A stretch of DNA of 64,000 nt from the NCBI RefSeq assembly GCF_039519235.1, contig NZ_CP154351.1, forward strand, positions 248,001 to 312,000, read 5' to 3'. A model generated the notes under the pieces. That model did no database searches. It was given only the letters and a program-made list of their open reading frames with translations, and was not told the origin of the DNA. Position 1 is the stretch's first letter, and every line of letters starts with the position of its first letter. The DNA comes from Micrococcus sp. 2A (GTDB taxonomy: Bacteria; Actinomycetota; Actinomycetes; Actinomycetales; Micrococcaceae). The position numbers and the translations under genes were made by a program. Shown here one piece after another: positions 55,127-62,704 of this stretch.

Positions 55127-56029
55127 ATGCCGCCGATCGACCAGTGGGTCACGTTCGAACCCCTCACCGGCTCACCCGTCGGCATCGCCGCTCTGCTGTT
55201 CGCGGCACTGTATCTGCGAGGAGCGATCTGGATGTGGCGAAACAGGCGCCGTTGGGCGATCGCCCGCACAGCATCGTTCCTGATCGGGTGCGCCCTGATC
55301 TTCGCTATCACGATGTTCGGTGTGAACCGTCTCGCGACGGAATCCATCACAGCGCTGGTGTTCCAGCAGATCACCCTGCTGACCGTCGTTCCGCCGCTCC
55401 TCATCGCAGGGTCACCCGGGCTGCTGCTCCTGCGCAGCACACCGCACACCGGCCTCGGGCGTCTCGTGCTCCGTGCCGCGCACGGGGGACTGCGCTCACG
55501 ATTCTGGAGCGCCGCACTGCACCCTGTGGTCGCCATCGTCATTGCGATACTGCTGTACCCGGTCCTCTACCTGACCGACGCGATCAGCGTCATCATGCGC
55601 ATCCCCTTCGGCCAGGACGCCTTGCTCTTCGTCATCCTCGTCCTCGGCATCGTCTCGGCAACACCGCTATGGTCCTCCGATCCGCTACCGCGCCAACCCT
55701 CCTTCGCCGCACGATTCGTCGATATCGCCGTCGAGATCCAGATCCACGCCATTTTCGGCCTGATCCTGCTCCGTACCGCCACACCGCTGTTCAGCGCATA
55801 CGCCACCCCCACAGGCAGCCATGACCCCGTCATCGACCAGGCGATCGCCGGCACGCTGGTATGGACCTACGCGGAGCTGCCGATGTTCGTAGTGCTCATC
55901 GTCTGCCTGTCCCGCTGGCGAGCCCGCGACGTGCGCACCTCGAGACAGCGACAGAAAGCCGAGGACGCCGAACTCGACTCTTACAACGAGTACCTCGCCA
56001 GCCTCTCCCGAAGACGGAACGAGAGCTAG
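55127..56029 (+). CDS. Cytochrome c oxidase assembly protein, CtaG (caa3) type
   Basis: A 300-residue membrane protein with seven spans: VGIAALLFAALYLRGAIWMW, FLIGCALIFAITMFGVNRLA, QQITLLTVVPPLLIAGSPGL and LHPVVAIVIAILLYPVLYLT among them. It fits the CtaG_caa3 family linked to copper insertion into oxidases and often found with copper genes. ATG 55127 has AAGGGA eight bases upstream; an earlier in-frame GTG is possible. Its TAG stop lies in the CTAG used as target by the second IS5 copy. Confidence 0.78.
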   Translation: MPPIDQWVTFEPLTGSPVGIAALLFAALYLRGAIWMWRNRRRWAIARTASFLIGCALIFAITMFGVNRLATESITALVFQQITLLTVVPPLLIAGSPGLLLLRSTPHTGLGRLVLRAAHGGLRSRFWSAALHPVVAIVIAILLYPVLYLTDAISVIMRIPFGQDALLFVILVLGIVSATPLWSSDPLPRQPSFAARFVDIAVEIQIHAIFGLILLRTATPLFSAYATPTGSHDPVIDQAIAGTLVWTYAELPMFVVLIVCLSRWRARDVRTSRQRQKAEDAELDSYNEYLASLSRRRNES

Positions 56030-56409
56030 GGCATGTCTGACAATCGTTTGGACCACGCGAGCACAGCGTTCAACACCACGGCGGCCCGGTAGACGATCGC
56101 GTACTTGTCGTACCGGGTCGCCAGGCCCCGCCATTGCTTCAGGTGCGCGTACTGGCGCTCGATCACGTTCCGGCCCTTGTAAGCCTGCGAGTCCAGGCCC
56201 ACGGGACGGCCACCGGCCGAGCCGCGGCGCCTGCGGTGGCCCTGCTGATCCGCCGGCTCGGGGATCACGGCTTTGATCCGGCGGGCACGCAGGTGGGTGC
56301 GGATCGCCCGGGAGGAGTACGCCTTGTCGCCCAGCACCGCCTCGGGGCGGGTCCGGGGCCGCCCTACCGGCCGTGCCACGCGCAGCCGCCCCAGCAGCGG
56401 CAGCAGCAT
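56026..56409 (-). CDS. IS5-family transposase orfB (copy 2)
   Basis: Same layout as copy 1 but with several substitutions: GRLRVARP for EQLRVTRP, RGSAGGRP for RGARGGRP, LDSQAYKG for LDADAYKG and KRLSDMP for KALSDTP. DKAYSSRAIR and NVIERQYAHLKQW are kept. The stop TAG is supplied by the CTAG target. Confidence 0.85.
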   Translation of the reverse strand: MLLPLLGRLRVARPVGRPRTRPEAVLGDKAYSSRAIRTHLRARRIKAVIPEPADQQGHRRRRGSAGGRPVGLDSQAYKGRNVIERQYAHLKQWRGLATRYDKYAIVYRAAVVLNAVLAWSKRLSDMP

Positions 56410-56969
56410 CGGGGAGTCCCCGGCTTGGCCGGGGGTGATCAGGCTGACCAGCGGCAGCCCGGTCCCATCGACGAGCTGATGGATCTTCGTGCTCAGCCCG
56501 CCACGGGAGCGCCCGATGCCGTGATCGGCCGGCTCCTCACGCGGATTCTTGTAGTTCGATCCATCCCCCTGTGTGGCGGGTGATGTTCGTCGCGTGCTGA
56601 TGCGCGCGGGCGATCGTGGAGTCCACCGAGACCGACCAATCGATCAGGCCTTCGGCGTCAGCGGCGGCGGTCAGCGTGGCCAGCACCGTGTCCCAGGTGC
56701 CTTCTTCAGCCAAGCGCCGATGCCAGGTCCACACGGTCTGCCAGGGCCCGTAGACCTCGGGCAGATCCCTCCAAGCGATTCCGCACCTGTATCGGTAGAT
56801 GATCGCCTCCACCATGGTGCGGGCGTCGGCGAACGGCCTGCCGGCGCGGCCGGTCCGGGTCGGGAGCATCGGGGCGATCAACTCCCATTGGGCATCGGAG
56901 AGCATCTGGAAGCGGGACATGCCTTCCAGGGTGTCAGCTGGCCCCCTGGATCCATTCTCAGACACGCCC
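56029..56969 (-). mobile_element. IS5-family (IS427-like) element, copy 2
   Basis: 941 bp, same orientation as copy 1. Left end GGGCATGTCTGA, right end GGGCGTGTCTGA (inverted), TA duplicated at 56027-56028 and 56970-56971. With copy 1 it brackets the metal cargo like a composite transposon. Confidence 0.88.
56537..56920 (-). CDS. IS5-family transposase orfA (copy 2)
   Basis: 127 residues from ATG 56920, nearly identical to copy 1 (A for T in LSDAQWEL, E for K in RRLAEEGTW). A longer frame from 56965 runs into the element end and is not the likely start. Continues into orfB by slippage at GGGGG. Confidence 0.87.
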   Translation of the reverse strand: MSRFQMLSDAQWELIAPMLPTRTGRAGRPFADARTMVEAIIYRYRCGIAWRDLPEVYGPWQTVWTWHRRLAEEGTWDTVLATLTAAADAEGLIDWSVSVDSTIARAHQHATNITRHTGGWIELQESA

Positions 56970-56982
56970 TAGGAGCGTCCCC

Positions 56983-58374
56983 ATGGCCGAGTCTCTCGCC
57001 CCGCCCGCGGCCCCCGTCGCCGAAGCCCCCGTCACCCCCGTCCAGCGCCGCCGAGCGTTCGTCGGCGCCATCGCTGGCCACCTCATCGAGTGGTACGACT
57101 ACGGCGTCTACGGCTTCCTCGCCGTCTACGTGGCCGCCAACTTCTTCAAGAGTGAGGACCCAACGGTCGGCATCCTGGCCGCCTTCGCCGTCTTCGCGCT
57201 CAGCTTCTTCGTCCGTCCGCTCGGCGGCCTGTTCTTCGGGCCCCTCGCGGACCGGATCGGCCGCCGCAAGACCCTCATGCTCGTGCTCGGGCTGATGTGC
57301 AGCGCCACGGCCGTGATCGGCATGCTGCCCACCTACGCGACCATCGGCGTCGCGGCCCCGGCCCTGCTCATGCGCCTGGTCCAGGGCTTCTCCGCCGGCG
57401 GCGAGGTGTCCACCATCTCGGCGTTCGTGGCCGAGTACGCCGTCAAGGGCCGGCGCGGCTTCGCGACCTCCTTCCTCATGGTCACCGCCGCCGTGGGCCT
57501 GCTGCTGGGCGGCGTCGTCGCCAACGGCCTGGGCGCGATCATCGGCACCGAGGCCATGGCCGCGTGGGGCTGGCGCCTGCCGTTCCTGCTGGCCGGCGTG
57601 CTGGGCGCGGTGGCGGTGTTCATCCGCATGAAGCTCGAGGACAGCCCTGAGTTCCAGCGCCTGCACACCGAGGGCCGCACCTCGAAGGCCCCGCTGCGCG
57701 AGACCCTGCGTCACCAGCGGCAGCTCTTCCTCATGGGCGCGGTCATCACACTGCTGGGTTCCACGTTCTACCTCGTGCTGACCTACCTGACCACCTACAT
57801 GAAGACCATCCTGGAGGTCGAGCCGGGCGCCATCTTCTGGCTGGTCCTGCTGACGGGCGTCACCGCCGCGGCGTTCATGCCGGTCGGCGGCGCGATCTCG
57901 GACCGCATGGGCGACCGCCGCCCCATGCTCGCGATCGGCGCCCTGCTGGTCTCCGGCGCCGTGGTCTGGTTCTTCCTCACCGCGCCCGGCACAGAGGGCT
58001 CCCTGCCCCTCGTCCCCTCGCTGCTGGCCCTCGGCGTCACCACCGGCCTGTACTGCGGCATCCCGTACGCCACCATGACCGAGCTCATGCCGGCCCACGT
58101 CCGCTCCACCGGCGTCGCCCTGGGATACAACGTGCCGGTGGCCCTCTTCGGCGGCTCGGCCCCGTTCATCGCCACCTGGCTGATCAAGCAGACCGGAGAC
58201 GTCGCCTCCCCGATGTACTTCTTCCTCGCCACCGCGGCCGTGTCCCTGCTCGGCGTGGCGATGCTGCGCCCGGCCGACCTGCTCGGCCACGAGGACGTAC
58301 CGGTGACCGGCTCGCTGGACGCGGTGGGCGCCCCCGTGCGCCCGGTACTTTCGAACGTGACTTCGGGGGAATGA
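56983..58374 (+). CDS. MFS transporter, metabolite:H+ symporter (MHS) type
   Basis: A 463-residue carrier with twelve spans. GHLIEWYDYGVYGFLAVYVA and LADRIGRRKTLML are the MHS signatures; RLVQGFSAGGEVSTISAFVA and the ISDRMGDRRPML loop are also typical. Relatives carry dicarboxylates, alpha-ketoglutarate, proline or shikimate. ATG 56983 follows AGGAG at 56971-56975, whose first A belongs to the IS5 target duplication. Only 13 bases separate it from the IS5 end, so its native promoter is no longer adjacent. Confidence 0.88.
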   Translation: MAESLAPPAAPVAEAPVTPVQRRRAFVGAIAGHLIEWYDYGVYGFLAVYVAANFFKSEDPTVGILAAFAVFALSFFVRPLGGLFFGPLADRIGRRKTLMLVLGLMCSATAVIGMLPTYATIGVAAPALLMRLVQGFSAGGEVSTISAFVAEYAVKGRRGFATSFLMVTAAVGLLLGGVVANGLGAIIGTEAMAAWGWRLPFLLAGVLGAVAVFIRMKLEDSPEFQRLHTEGRTSKAPLRETLRHQRQLFLMGAVITLLGSTFYLVLTYLTTYMKTILEVEPGAIFWLVLLTGVTAAAFMPVGGAISDRMGDRRPMLAIGALLVSGAVVWFFLTAPGTEGSLPLVPSLLALGVTTGLYCGIPYATMTELMPAHVRSTGVALGYNVPVALFGGSAPFIATWLIKQTGDVASPMYFFLATAAVSLLGVAMLRPADLLGHEDVPVTGSLDAVGAPVRPVLSNVTSGE

Positions 58375-58421
58375 GCGCTTTCGAACGTGAGATAGGCCCT
58401 ATCTCACGTTCGAAAGCGCTC
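58373..58421. terminator. 24-bp perfect palindrome overlapping the MFS stop codon
   Basis: Arms 58373-58396 and 58398-58421 are exact complements with a single central base. The left arm shares two bases with the TGA stop at 58372-58374. The unit TTTCGAACGTGA within it also occurs at 58349-58360. It ends both the MFS gene and the convergent thioesterase gene. Confidence 0.7.
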
Positions 58422-58435
58422 GGGCGTGCGGGGCG

Positions 58436-59383
58436 TCAGCCCCGGGCCGCGCGGAAGGTGACCTGCACCTGGACCATCGGCTTGTCCGCCACGGGGCCGC
58501 CGTCGGCGCCGACCGGCACGAGGTCCACGTCCACGAGGCGCAACGACCGGCCGGCGTGCCGCACCCGCGTGAGGGCGACCATCTCGCCGTGGCCCGGGCG
58601 GACGAACACCACGCGCACGCCCTGGACGTCGTAGCGCTCGCGGTCCGGCATGGCCGCCTGCGCGGCCGTGACCGCCCGCAGGGTCATGGCCCCGCCGTGC
58701 ACCGCACCGGAGGGGTTGGCCAGTTCGGGCTTGGGGGCGAAGCGGGCGCCCGGGGTCGCCGCGGCGGCGACCCCGGGGCGCACGTCCCGCTCGGCCGGAG
58801 CCAACGACGCCGGGCGGGCGGCCAGCAGCACCGGCAAGGGCACGCGGGTCTCGGCTCCGCGGGGCAGCCGTCCGGCCGCAACGAACTCGGCCATCCGCTC
58901 CGGTGCTCCGGCGGGCACCGACTGGAACCAGCCGGTCGCCTCGACCACGCGCCGTCCGTCGGCGTCCTCGAGCCAGGCCCGGGCCACGCCACCCCCCGCA
59001 TCCCAGCTCAGCGGGCGGGTCCAGCACTCCAGCAGCGGGCCGTCGTCGTCCCCGGCCGTGACGGCCGCGGCGTCGAAGGCGGGCAGCGGGCCGAGCACGT
59101 TGACCTGCAGCTCGGTGGTGACCACGGCCTCGATGTCCCGGGCCGCGTGGTGCACGGCCACCGCGGTGGCGTTGTCCATGATCACGGTGGCCGCCGCGCC
59201 AGTGGGCCGCCCGTCCAGGTCGAGGCACCAGGGTCCGACCTCGAACGCTGCCGGGTTGAGGGCGCCGTCCCGCGCGCTCATCATGGCATGACGACGGATG
59301 CCGAACAGCTGCTCCGCGCGTCCGGAGGCGTGGGAGCGGGGGCCGGTGGGCGAGTCCGCGGTGGGGCTGGTGGTGGTCTGCAC
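58436..59383 (-). CDS. Double-hotdog acyl-CoA thioesterase-like protein
   Basis: A 315-residue protein with two hotdog domains. The first has PAAFEVGPWCLDLDGRPTGA and NATAVAVHHAARD; the second has KPELANPSGAVHGGAMTLRA (the HGG PaaI-type active loop) and VRVVFVRPGHGEMVALTRV. It should hydrolyse acyl-CoA thioesters. GTG 59383 lies seven bases after TAGCGT, so probably leaderless; the frame upstream to 59461 is not conserved. Confidence 0.77.
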   Translation of the reverse strand: MQTTTSPTADSPTGPRSHASGRAEQLFGIRRHAMMSARDGALNPAAFEVGPWCLDLDGRPTGAAATVIMDNATAVAVHHAARDIEAVVTTELQVNVLGPLPAFDAAAVTAGDDDGPLLECWTRPLSWDAGGGVARAWLEDADGRRVVEATGWFQSVPAGAPERMAEFVAAGRLPRGAETRVPLPVLLAARPASLAPAERDVRPGVAAAATPGARFAPKPELANPSGAVHGGAMTLRAVTAAQAAMPDRERYDVQGVRVVFVRPGHGEMVALTRVRHAGRSLRLVDVDLVPVGADGGPVADKPMVQVQVTFRAARG

Positions 59384-59390
59384 GGGCAGA

Positions 59391-59396
59391 ACGCTA
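59391..59396 (-). promoter_or_regulatory. -10 box (TAGCGT) of leaderless thioesterase gene
   Basis: TAGCGT on the minus strand ends seven bases before GTG 59383. Confidence 0.45.
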
Positions 59397-59458
59397 GCCC
59401 ACGGCCCGGCGGTGACACGGCAGATCATTGGATGTCCTATTATCGTGGTGACGACAGT

Positions 59459-59682
59459 CACACCATGACCCGGACACCGTGCGCCTGTGCGCCATGGCCA
59501 AGCTCGTGGCCACCGAGTCCGGCTACGAGGCCGCCGACACCGCCCTGCAGCTGCACGGCGGCTACGGCTACCTGCACGAGTACGGCGTGGAGAAGCTCGT
59601 CCGGGACCTGCGTGTGCACCGGATCCTCGAGGGCTCGAACGAGATCATGCGCCTGATCGTGGGCCGCGGCCTGATCGGCTGA
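59459..59682 (+). pseudogene. 3' remnant of acyl-CoA dehydrogenase
   Basis: About 70 residues of the C-terminal helical domain remain: MAKLVATESGYEAADTALQL, HGGYGYLHEYGVEKLVRDLR and RILEGSNEIMRLIVGRGLIG. Intact members are about 380-400 residues, so more than 80% of the gene is missing, including the catalytic Glu region. The reading continues upstream of ATG 59479 into DTVRLC. It is convergent with the valine operon and might be what is left of an isobutyryl-CoA dehydrogenase. Confidence 0.85.
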
Positions 59683-59714
59683 GACCGGGGGCCCGCCCGG
59701 TCGCCCCCCACAGC

Positions 59715-59755
59715 ACGGCGCCCCGCGGTCACCACACGTGACCACGGGGCGCCGT
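59715..59755. terminator. Hairpin between acyl-CoA dehydrogenase remnant and valine operon
   Basis: 17-bp stem (59715-59731 with 59739-59755) with one mismatch and a 7-base loop, 15 bases beyond the hydrolase stop. Confidence 0.65.
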
Positions 59756-59769
59756 CCGTCGGGGCGGGC

Positions 59770-60957
59770 TCAGCCGAGCTGCAGCGGGTCCACCCCGGAC
59801 ACGGGCTCGAAGTGCCTGGCCACGTCCTCGGCCGAGACGTCCTCGAGCCGGGCCGGACTCCACGTCGGTTCCTTGTCCTTGTCCACGAGCAGCGCGCGGA
59901 TGCCCTCGGCCATGTCCGGCTCGCGCATCAGGTGGGTGCCGATCGTGAACTCCTGGCGCAGCGCGTCGGCCACGGTCAGGTCCGCCCCGCGCGCGGCCAA
60001 CCGGCGCTGGGCCTCATGGGCCACGGCGACGGCGGTCGGCGACTTGGTGCGGATGGCCTCGGCGGCCTTCCCCGCGGCCTCGGCGTGCTCCCCGCCCGCG
60101 GCGGCGCGCTCGTCCAGGGTGGCGAGGACCTCGGCGGCCGTCTCCCGGCCGTAGGCGTCCTCGATCCACTCGCGGCCGGCCACGAGGGCGGAGGCGGGCC
60201 GCTCGCCCTCGGCCACGGCGAAGCGAGCGAGCACCTCATCGGCGGCGGCGAAGGCGGCCTCATCGCGCGTGCCCGCGCCCTCGGCCGGGGCGAGGGCACC
60301 GAGTGCCCCGGCGAGCGCCTGCTCGAGCTCGTCCAGCCGGGCGGACTCCACGAAGACGTCCGCCAGGCCCAGGGCCACCGCGTCGGACCCGGAGGCGTGC
60401 GCCGAGGTCGCGGCCAGGTGCCGGCCGGCCTGGAAGGGGGAGCGGGCCAGGTGGAACGAGCCGCCGACGTCGGGGGTGAACCCGATCGCCGTCTCGGGCA
60501 TGCCGGCGCGGGTGCGCTCGGTGGCCACGCGGTGGGAGCCGTGCACGGACACGCCCATGCCGCCGCCCAGGACGATGCCGTCCATGAAGGCCACGTACGG
60601 CTTGGGGTAGGTGGCGATGCGCTCGTTCATCGCGTACTCGTCGCGGAAGAACTGCTCGGCCTCCGCGAACCGCCCGGCCAGGAGGGAGGCGCGCAGGGAG
60701 ACGACGTCGCCGCCGGCGCACAGCCCCTTCTCGCCGGCACCGCGGATCAGCACGCCGCGCACGGCGGGGTCCGCGGCCCAGTCGGTCAGGGCTGCGTCGA
60801 TCGTCTGGACCATGTCCTGCGTCAGCGCGTTCAGGGCGCGCGGACGGTTCAGCGTGATGCGGCCGAGGCCGTCGCGGACCTCGAGGAGCACATCGCCCGC
60901 CGCGCCCTCCCGTGCGGCCGCGGGGGCCGTCGTCGCGGTGGTCTGCGCGTCGCTCAT
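59770..60957 (-). CDS. 3-hydroxyisobutyryl-CoA hydrolase
   Basis: A 395-residue crotonase-fold enzyme of the HIBYL-CoA hydrolase type, longer than enoyl-CoA hydratase. [35 protein letters not shown] and [20 protein letters not shown] form the active site; [20 protein letters not shown] is diagnostic. It releases 3-hydroxyisobutyrate in valine breakdown. It overlaps the enoyl-CoA hydratase gene upstream by four bases (ATGA) and is last in the operon. Confidence 0.88.
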   Translation of the reverse strand: MSDAQTTATTAPAAAREGAAGDVLLEVRDGLGRITLNRPRALNALTQDMVQTIDAALTDWAADPAVRGVLIRGAGEKGLCAGGDVVSLRASLLAGRFAEAEQFFRDEYAMNERIATYPKPYVAFMDGIVLGGGMGVSVHGSHRVATERTRAGMPETAIGFTPDVGGSFHLARSPFQAGRHLAATSAHASGSDAVALGLADVFVESARLDELEQALAGALGALAPAEGAGTRDEAAFAAADEVLARFAVAEGERPASALVAGREWIEDAYGRETAAEVLATLDERAAAGGEHAEAAGKAAEAIRTKSPTAVAVAHEAQRRLAARGADLTVADALRQEFTIGTHLMREPDMAEGIRALLVDKDKEPTWSPARLEDVSAEDVARHFEPVSGVDPLQLG

Positions 60958-61751
60958 CGGTGCTGCCACCCCGCCTCGCGCTTGGACACGAACGCGTCCA
61001 TGCCCTCCTTCTGGTCCGCGGTGGAGAAGCCGGCGTGAAACACGCGACGCTCGAACGCGATGCCCTGGGCGAGCGTGGTCTCGAAGGCCGCGTTGACGGC
61101 CTCCTTGGCCATCTGCGCGGTGGGCTTGGACTTGGACGCGATGGTCGCGGCGACCTCGAGGGCCTCGGCGACGACCGCGTCGTCGGCCACCACGCGGCTG
61201 ACGAGGCCGATCCGTTCCGCCTCCTCCGCCCCGACCATGCGGCCGGTGAGGATCATGTCCATCGCCTTGGCCTTCCCGACGGCGCGGGTCAGGCGCTGCG
61301 AGCCGCCCATGCCGGGGATGACGCCGAGATTGATCTCCGGCTGGCCGAACTTCGCGCCCTCGCCGGCGATCAGCACGTCCGCCATCATCGCGAGCTCGCA
61401 GCCGCCGCCGAGCGCGTAGCCGGTCACGGCCGCGACGATCGGCGTGCGCGCCCGGGTCAGGCCCTCCCACCCGGCGAACCAGTCGGCCGCGTACATCTCC
61501 GAGAAGTCCTTGGCGGCCATCTCCTTGATGTCCGCGCCGGCCGCGAAGGCCTTGGGCGATCCGGAGAGGACGATCGCGCCCACCGCGGGGTCGACGTCGG
61601 CCTCCTGCACGGCCGCGACGACGGCCTTCATGGTGGCCTCGTCCAACGCGTTGAGCGCCTTCGGCCGGTTGAGGCGCACATGCGCCACGCGGCCCTCGCG
61701 CTCGACGACGATCGGCGACGCGGCGCCGTCGGGGGTGGTCTGCTCGGTCAT
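60954..61751 (-). CDS. Enoyl-CoA hydratase
   Basis: A 265-residue crotonase. The oxyanion loop is [12 protein letters not shown]; the catalytic glutamates lie in [16 protein letters not shown] and [15 protein letters not shown]. In this operon it should hydrate methacrylyl-CoA to 3-hydroxyisobutyryl-CoA. It overlaps both neighbours by four bases, so it is translated with mmsB and the hydrolase. Confidence 0.92.
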   Translation of the reverse strand: MTEQTTPDGAASPIVVEREGRVAHVRLNRPKALNALDEATMKAVVAAVQEADVDPAVGAIVLSGSPKAFAAGADIKEMAAKDFSEMYAADWFAGWEGLTRARTPIVAAVTGYALGGGCELAMMADVLIAGEGAKFGQPEINLGVIPGMGGSQRLTRAVGKAKAMDMILTGRMVGAEEAERIGLVSRVVADDAVVAEALEVAATIASKSKPTAQMAKEAVNAAFETTLAQGIAFERRVFHAGFSTADQKEGMDAFVSKREAGWQHR

Positions 61752-62665
61752 GCCTGATTCTCCTCGGTGTGTGCTGCCCGGATGTCCTCGATGATGCCGG
61801 AGAAGTCGCGCCCGGCTCCATCCCCGGCCGCGTACTCGGCGTACTTGGCCTGCGCGAGGCGGCCCATGTCCGCCGCCACGCCCTGCTGGTCCAGGGCCTG
61901 CAGGGCGAGGCCGAGGTCCTTGGACATGAGGGCGCCGGCGAAGCCCGGCCGGTAGTCGCGGTTCGCGGGGGAGCCCGGCACCGGGCCGGGCACGGGGCAG
62001 TTGGTGGTGAGCGCCCAGCACTGCCCGGAGGCCTGGCTCATCACGTCGTAGAGGGCCTGGTGGTCCAGGCCGAGGCGCTCGCCGAGCACGAAGGCCTCGG
62101 CCACGGCGATCTGCGTGACGCCCAGGACCATGTTGTTGCAGATCTTCGCCGCCTGGCCCAGCCCGGACCCGCCGCAGTGCACGATCCGCCCGCCCATCAC
62201 CTCGAGCAGCGGCAGCACCTCGGCGTACACGTCGTCGTCGGCGCCGACCATGAACGCGAGCGTCCCGGCCTCGGCGCCCACCTGGCCGCCCGAGACGGGC
62301 GCGTCGGCGGCCCGCATGCCCGCGGCCACGGCCGCCTCGGCGGCCTCGCGGGCCTCCGCCACGTCGATCGTGGAGCAGTCCAGGAACACGGTGCCCGGGC
62401 GGGCGGCGCCGAGCAGCCCCGGCGCGTCGCCCCGGCCCCGGTACACGTCCAGCACGAGGCGCCCGTGGGGCAGCATGGTGAGCACGACGTCGGCCTCGGC
62501 GGCCGCCGCGGCGGTGTCCGAGACGGTCTCGACGCCGGCCGCGCGGGCCTTCTCGAGCGCTGCGGGGACGAGGTCGAAGCCGAGCACGCGGTGGCCCGCG
62601 GCGGCGAGGTTGGCGGCCATGGGGCCGCCCATGTGGCCGAGGCCGAGGAACAGGACGGTGGTCAT
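61748..62665 (-). CDS. mmsB: 3-hydroxyisobutyrate dehydrogenase
   Basis: A 305-residue NAD(P)-dependent enzyme that oxidises 3-hydroxyisobutyrate to methylmalonate semialdehyde. [20 protein letters not shown] is the Rossmann motif; [20 protein letters not shown] is the substrate-binding signature, and the catalytic lysine lies in [13 protein letters not shown]. Start ATG 62665; its stop overlaps the next gene. Confidence 0.93.
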   Translation of the reverse strand: MTTVLFLGLGHMGGPMAANLAAAGHRVLGFDLVPAALEKARAAGVETVSDTAAAAAEADVVLTMLPHGRLVLDVYRGRGDAPGLLGAARPGTVFLDCSTIDVAEAREAAEAAVAAGMRAADAPVSGGQVGAEAGTLAFMVGADDDVYAEVLPLLEVMGGRIVHCGGSGLGQAAKICNNMVLGVTQIAVAEAFVLGERLGLDHQALYDVMSQASGQCWALTTNCPVPGPVPGSPANRDYRPGFAGALMSKDLGLALQALDQQGVAADMGRLAQAKYAEYAAGDGAGRDFSGIIEDIRAAHTEENQA

Positions 62666-62704
62666 GGGGATCCTCCGGGTCGGGGTGGGTGCGTGAGGGG
62701 CGGG

